Of a DNA stretch of 54,599 bases, positions 50,979 through 54,599 are shown one piece after another. The notes beneath the pieces were generated by a model that saw nothing but the letters and a program-made list of their open reading frames with translations, searched no databases and was not told the origin of the DNA. Positions within the stretch are counted from its first letter, which is position 1; every line of letters begins with the position of its first letter. This DNA is from an uncultured Myxococcales bacterium (GTDB lineage Bacteria; Myxococcota_A; UBA9042; DTJE01): the NCBI GenBank assembly GCA_937975765.1, contig CALJUR010000066.1, forward strand, positions 1-54,599, read 5' to 3'. Position numbers and translations under genes: made by a program.

Positions 50979-51574
50979 GCGACAGCGCCGCCATGGCGTC
51001 CGCCTTCCGCTACGTGGCCGACACGCTGCGCGCGGCCTCGACGATGCTGCAGGCGGCGGACCCCTCCCTGGGAGACCTGGGCTGGGTCCGTTATGACTGG
51101 GACAACACCTGGCCGCTGGATCGCGACCGGCGCCTGCACCCCTCCCGGCGCGAGCGCCTGCTGCCGTTCCTGCTGTTCCGCTCGTACCACCGTCCGGACC
51201 GGATGGAGGAGGAGGTGTTGTCGGTGGTCGTCGTGCCGTGGATGCCCGACCGGGCGGGATTCCGGGAGGCGGCCCTGCTGGCGTCGTACATGCCGGTACG
51301 GGACGTCCCGGACGAGATCTTTCCCGTCGCCGCGCTGCAGGCCTGGGACCGCCAGGCACCGCTGGACGGTGCGGCCCGGCGCCTGGGCGGGGACATCGAT
51401 CCGGACGGCTGGACCGAGGCCTGCCAGGGGGTCTTCGAGAAGGTGACGGGGAGGCGCGTGGTCGGCGCGGGGGTGCCGCTGATGGACGTTCGCACCACGG
51501 ACGACCTGCTGGCCGTCGTGCGTTCGGTGCTGGCCCACCCGGACGTCACGGCCGGCCCCGCCGAGGGTGCCTGA
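50975..51574 (+). CDS. Hypothetical partner protein of the degenerate-nuclease cassette
   Basis: A 199-residue soluble protein beginning MSDSAAMASAFRYVADTLRA. It has a helical N-terminus, then a Trp/Tyr-rich segment (GWVRYDWDNTWPLDRDRR), a stretch of strong beta character (EEEVLSVVVVPWMPD) and VPLMDVRTTDDLLAVVRSVL near the end. No family is recognised. CGGAGG lies 7 bases before the ATG and the start overlaps the stop of the gene before it. The tight coupling suggests a complex with that protein. Confidence 0.65.
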   Translation: MSDSAAMASAFRYVADTLRAASTMLQAADPSLGDLGWVRYDWDNTWPLDRDRRLHPSRRERLLPFLLFRSYHRPDRMEEEVLSVVVVPWMPDRAGFREAALLASYMPVRDVPDEIFPVAALQAWDRQAPLDGAARRLGGDIDPDGWTEACQGVFEKVTGRRVVGAGVPLMDVRTTDDLLAVVRSVLAHPDVTAGPAEGA

Positions 51575-51600
51575 CGACCCGGCCCGCCCTCCTTGTCCCG

Positions 51601-52239
51601 TCAGTCCTCCGGCAGCGGCCGGCCCAGGGCCTCCTCGATCTCCGCCTCGATCGCGGCCCGCATGGCAGCCGGGTCCTCCGCCCCGGGCAGGCCGGCCCTC
51701 GAAGCCGCATCCGGGAACGCGATCGACAGGCGGCGCAGGCCTCCCGCGACGGTCCGCCACGCCAGCGCCCCCATCGCCTCGAAGCGCCAGCAGGCCGACG
51801 ACAGCCGTCGCGCGGTCGCCGGTCCCAGCAGGCGGTCCTCGCGAGACGCCGCCTGGGCTGCGTTCGCGGCGTCCCCCCGCAGGTCGATCTCCAGTTCCAC
51901 CCAGGCCAGCGCGTCGTCCACGAACCGCAGCGATCCCTGGCGCAGCGGGCCGAACGGCGACGGCCCGGCCCCCAGGCGAACGGTCGCGAAGGAGGCCGGC
52001 GCGCCCGCCGGGCGGTCGATCGCGACGGCGGGCAGCACCTCGAAGGGCGTGCCCCACTCCTCCAGGCGCCTCGCGGCCTCGCGGCAGGACATCGACGGCC
52101 GCAGCCCCGCGATGGACGACGGCTCGGGCAGCGACGGGCGAGGGCCCCGGGGCCGCCCCAGCACGATCGCCCAGAAGGCCAGCAGCAGCAGGATGGCGAC
52201 CCCCTTCAGGAATCCGCGGGCCATCGCGTGCGGTTTCAT
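51601..52239 (-). CDS. Membrane-anchored hypothetical protein
   Basis: A 212-residue protein with one N-terminal hydrophobic segment (GVAILLLLAFWAIVLG), either an uncleaved anchor or a signal peptide without a lipobox. The rest is soluble and charged, with SMSCREAARRLEEWGTPFEV and a beta-rich centre. No family is recognised. Its ATG overlaps the stop of the upstream gene by 4 bases, so it is the second gene of a pair. It converges with the cassette to its left across 26 bases. Confidence 0.6.
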   Translation of the reverse strand: MKPHAMARGFLKGVAILLLLAFWAIVLGRPRGPRPSLPEPSSIAGLRPSMSCREAARRLEEWGTPFEVLPAVAIDRPAGAPASFATVRLGAGPSPFGPLRQGSLRFVDDALAWVELEIDLRGDAANAAQAASREDRLLGPATARRLSSACWRFEAMGALAWRTVAGGLRRLSIAFPDAASRAGLPGAEDPAAMRAAIEAEIEEALGRPLPED

Positions 52240-53168
52240 CGGCAGCGCTCCGTGTCGAAGGGCTTGCGCGTGCGAGGGTCGATGCGATCCAGCCGGTTCA
52301 GTTCGTCGGCCAGGTCGCACCCGTCGATCGCGAAGGGTCGATCCGGGCGCGCCGAGGCCCACCATCCGCCCCGGTGACGCAGGTTGAAGGCGGACCCGTC
52401 CAGGTGGGCGCCCGAGTCCCGGGCCAGTTGCAGCAGCAGGTCCCGGTACAACTGGTTCTCGGTCGGCAACCGGCCCGGCCGGGCGCGCCGGATGGATTCC
52501 CGGGCCTGCAGCAGGGCCGAGGTCGTCGAAGCCCCGTTCACCTGGAGGCGCAGTCTTTCGTACCGTTCCCCGACCGCGGCCGCGGCGGCCCGCTGCTGGT
52601 CGTCCAGTCGTCGCGCCAGGGCCGCCGTGATCCCCGGTCCCGGGTCCGCCGCGGCGGCCTCGACCAGCATTCCGGCCAGCAGCGAGGCGAACCGCCCGCC
52701 CGTCCCGAACAGCAGCGCGGACAGGCTGCCGGCCCGCGCGGTCGCCGCCTTCAACTCCCGGATCCCCGCGCCTGCGAAGGCTGCGAACCGGCCCGCGGCC
52801 CGTCCCATCTGGTCCCGGGTCGCCCCGACGGCGGCGGTGGTGTCCGCGTACCAGCGGTGCAGTTCGTCCCGCGCGGCCTCGCGCTCCTCCGGGAAGGGGG
52901 CCTCGGAGGGGTCGATCGGGCGGGGCGCCGACAGGGGTTGCCCGGTGAAGAACGCGGCGCTGCAGGCCCCGTTTGCGCCGGCGTACCCGTCGTCCGCCTC
53001 GACGGAACGTGCCGGGGCACGGGGGCTCAGCGCAGCCGCCCCGTCGCGGTACGACATCGTGGCGACGCGGGCCCGCAGCGCGTCGCGACTCGCGACGGGC
53101 GCGCCGGGCCGGGAGCGCGCGGCCCGCTGCAGGGGCTGCGCGTGGTGCTGCCGCGGGCCGACGGTCAT
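52236..53168 (-). CDS. Hypothetical protein with helical core
   Basis: A 310-residue protein, start ATG at 53166-53168 (MTVGPRQHHAQPLQRAARSR). The N-terminal 70 residues are Arg/Ala/Pro-rich and probably disordered. Residues about 95-250 are long amphipathic helices with Ala-rich heptads (ELKAATARAGSLSALLF, RRLDDQQRAAAAAVGERYER), suggesting a coiled coil. The C-terminus is RIDPRTRKPFDTERCR. No family is recognised. MSYRDGAAALSP faintly resembles the short motif at the head of some myxobacterial contractile-injection cargo proteins, but this is not enough for a call. It is coupled to the membrane-anchored gene downstream. Confidence 0.55.
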   Translation of the reverse strand: MTVGPRQHHAQPLQRAARSRPGAPVASRDALRARVATMSYRDGAAALSPRAPARSVEADDGYAGANGACSAAFFTGQPLSAPRPIDPSEAPFPEEREAARDELHRWYADTTAAVGATRDQMGRAAGRFAAFAGAGIRELKAATARAGSLSALLFGTGGRFASLLAGMLVEAAAADPGPGITAALARRLDDQQRAAAAAVGERYERLRLQVNGASTTSALLQARESIRRARPGRLPTENQLYRDLLLQLARDSGAHLDGSAFNLRHRGGWWASARPDRPFAIDGCDLADELNRLDRIDPRTRKPFDTERCR

Positions 53169-53238
53169 CCCTGAACTCCCAGGTCGCCGGGGGATCATCG
53201 ACGGATCCCCCCGGGTGTTTCGCGGGCCGCATTCGTCC

Positions 53239-53244
53239 TACAAT
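53239..53244 (+). promoter_or_regulatory. -10 box of the acyl-CoA dehydrogenase gene
   Basis: TACAAT lies 27 bases upstream of the ATG at 53272. The region 17 bases before it (TGTTTC) is a poor -35 match, so activation by another factor is possible. Confidence 0.4.
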
Positions 53245-53271
53245 GGCGGCCTCCGGCCACGAGGCAGCCCG

Positions 53272-54516
53272 ATGTTCGACCACCTGCTGTCCCCCGCGTC
53301 CCGCGCCCTGCGCGACGAGGTGCGCGAGTTCGTCAAGTCGGTGCCGAAGGACCTGATCCTGGCCATGGACCGCGACGAGGTGCAGTTCCCCAGGGAGTTC
53401 CTGGCGGAGGCGGGGCGCCGCAACCTGATGGGAGTGCGCTATCCGCGCGAGTGGGGCGGCCGCGGCATGACCTGGATGGACACCTGCATGGTCATGGAGG
53501 AGGTCGGCGTCCTGGGATACATCTTCGCCTGCACCTTCGGCGTCGGCGCGGAACTGGTGTGCGACGCGATCGTGCTGCACGGCACGGACGAACAGAAGGA
53601 CCGCTACGTCCGGCCCCTGCTGGCCGGGAGGAAGTTCGCCGCCGAGTGCCTGACCGAGCCCCGCGGCGGGTCCGACTTCTTCGGTGCGACCACCCGTGCG
53701 GTACGGGATGGCGACCACTGGATCCTCAGCGGGGCCAAGCGCTTCATCGTGGGCGGAACCGCGGCCGACTACTTCCTGGTGTACGCGAAGACCGACCCGG
53801 ACGCCCATCCCGCGAAGTCGATGACGTGCTTCCTGGTCGATCGTGGTCCCGGCGTCGAGACGGACTACCGGTACGGCCTGATGGGCTGCCGCGGCGGCGG
53901 CACGGCCCGGGTGCGGTTCCACGACGTGGTCGTGCCGCACGCGAACGTGCTGGGGCGCGTGAACGGCGCGACCGACGTCTTCTACCCGATGATGATCCCG
54001 GAGCGGCTGGGCACCGCGGCGATGACGGTCGGGGCGGCACGGCCGGCGCTGGAGATCGCGACCCGGTACACGCGGAAGCGGCGGGCCTTCGGCAGGCCGA
54101 TCAAGGAGTTCGAGGGCGTCTCGTTCCAGGTGGCCGAGGCGCTGACGCTGCTGGACGCCAGCCGGGCGATGTGCTGGATCACCGCCCAGGCGGTGGATTC
54201 CGGCGACCACCCGAACCGGGTCCGGCGGCTGGTCAGCGAAACGAAGAAGTTCGTCACCGAGTCCTGCCAGCAGGTTGCGCGCAACGCGCTGCAGGTGATG
54301 GGCGGCATCGGGTACACCAGCGTCTACCCGGTCGAGCGCATCGTGCGCGACCTGGCGCTGGCCAGCGTGTGGACCGGAACCAGCGAGATCATGAGCCTGA
54401 TCGTCGGGACCGAGTGGTACAAGGAGCACGAGGCGATGGAGGCTGCCGGCGCGACCCGGGACCCCGAGCCCGACGCCGAGCGCGCGGGCGACCTGGACGA
54501 GAAGGACTACGGCTGA
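53272..54516 (+). CDS. Acyl-CoA dehydrogenase
   Basis: A 414-residue flavoprotein of the acyl-CoA dehydrogenase superfamily. FAAECLTEPRGGSDFFGATT is the first signature (FAD and substrate binding), WILSGAKRFIVGGT follows, RKRRAFGRPIKEFEGVSFQV is the central helix, and QVMGGIGYTSVYPVERIVRD and WTGTSEIMSLIVG form the C-terminal signature. The catalytic base usually lies near the last block; an Glu is present in GTSEI. It oxidises acyl-CoA to enoyl-CoA with electron transfer flavoprotein as acceptor. The acidic tail DAERAGDLDEKDYG is an extension. It stands alone, next to two unknown genes on the other strand. Confidence 0.93.
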   Translation: MFDHLLSPASRALRDEVREFVKSVPKDLILAMDRDEVQFPREFLAEAGRRNLMGVRYPREWGGRGMTWMDTCMVMEEVGVLGYIFACTFGVGAELVCDAIVLHGTDEQKDRYVRPLLAGRKFAAECLTEPRGGSDFFGATTRAVRDGDHWILSGAKRFIVGGTAADYFLVYAKTDPDAHPAKSMTCFLVDRGPGVETDYRYGLMGCRGGGTARVRFHDVVVPHANVLGRVNGATDVFYPMMIPERLGTAAMTVGAARPALEIATRYTRKRRAFGRPIKEFEGVSFQVAEALTLLDASRAMCWITAQAVDSGDHPNRVRRLVSETKKFVTESCQQVARNALQVMGGIGYTSVYPVERIVRDLALASVWTGTSEIMSLIVGTEWYKEHEAMEAAGATRDPEPDAERAGDLDEKDYG

Positions 54517-54522
54517 CCGATC

Positions 54523-54577
54523 TGGGCGGGGGCCCTGTCCCCCGCCTGCAGCCCGCCCGAGCACGGAGGCGGAGTCG
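54523..54577 (+). repeat. Palindromic GC-rich repeat with 26-base tail, copy 8
   Basis: GGGCGGGGGCCCTGTCC plus CCCGCC, then the 26-base tail (54552-54577) identical to 24611-24636. It starts 7 bases after the acyl-CoA dehydrogenase stop. The tail contains GGAGG and ends directly at an ATG. Confidence 0.75.
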
Positions 54578-54599
54578 ATGGGTTTCGGAAGGAAACTCT
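54578..54599 (+). CDS. Possible start of a further gene, cut by the window edge
   Basis: An ATG opens the reading MGFGRKL, 9-13 bases after GGAGG and GGAG motifs that lie inside the repeat tail. Only seven codons are present, so no product can be named. It may also be chance. Confidence 0.25.

Overview
The window is very GC-rich DNA, densely coded on both strands. It reads as a chromosomal segment of a myxobacterium-like (Myxococcota, formerly Deltaproteobacteria) bacterium. The main clues are twelve predicted outer-surface lipoproteins, most with an Asp/Pro/Ala-rich spacer after the lipobox Cys, and two secreted serine proteases whose tails look like MYXO-CTERM anchors (Gly-Cys-rich stretch, one hydrophobic segment, Arg cluster). 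The taxonomic call is inference; no rRNA gene is present.

Left end (1-7.05 kb): one end of an integrative element. It carries the 3' end of a RadC-like gene, a small unknown gene, a Rad52-like annealing protein overlapping a RecB/Cas4-like nuclease with a probable Fe-S cluster, then on the minus strand a beta-CASP metallo-beta-lactamase nuclease, a 570-residue unknown protein and a tyrosine recombinase. Right of the recombinase lies a segment resembling the anticodon arm and variable region of a tRNA-Arg(TCG), a candidate attachment site.

7.2-10.6 kb: a two-gene stress/redox operon (thioredoxin-like/glutaredoxin fusion, then groES) with a recognisable promoter and palindrome; a frameshifted transglutaminase remnant; a secreted subtilisin-like protease.

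10.7-30.4 kb: the most striking block. Nine lipoproteins lie together: a Cys-rich protein, a Cys-rich metallopeptidase, a GH50-like glycosidase, GH84, GH31 (sulfoquinovosidase-like), GH92 alpha-mannosidase, a PI-PLC-like protein, and two large proteins of unknown activity. An L-threonine aldolase gene sits among them. Together they look like a surface kit for stripping glycoproteins, glycolipids or GPI-type anchors; that reading is inference.

30.5-45.3 kb: a compact pabA-pabB-pabC-like set; a minus-strand operon of periplasmic binding protein, RND/MMPL transporter and spermidine-synthase-like protein; a trypsin-like protease with 26-residue Cys repeats; a pair of U32-like proteins with an aminotransferase; a histidine kinase; and an MFS transporter.

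45.4-54.6 kb: a minus-strand run of cation/proton antiporter, EEP-family lipoprotein, endonuclease IV and YD-repeat lipoprotein; a two-gene cassette whose first product looks like a degenerate PD-(D/E)XK nuclease; two overlapping unknown genes; and an acyl-CoA dehydrogenase.

From 23.4 kb to the right edge a palindromic GC-rich repeat family (consensus about GTAGGGCGGGGGCCCCGTCC plus CCGCC) sits between genes, often touching stop codons. Several genes in the right half have a good -35/-10 pair only 6-9 bases before the ATG and no Shine-Dalgarno, which suggests leaderless transcripts.
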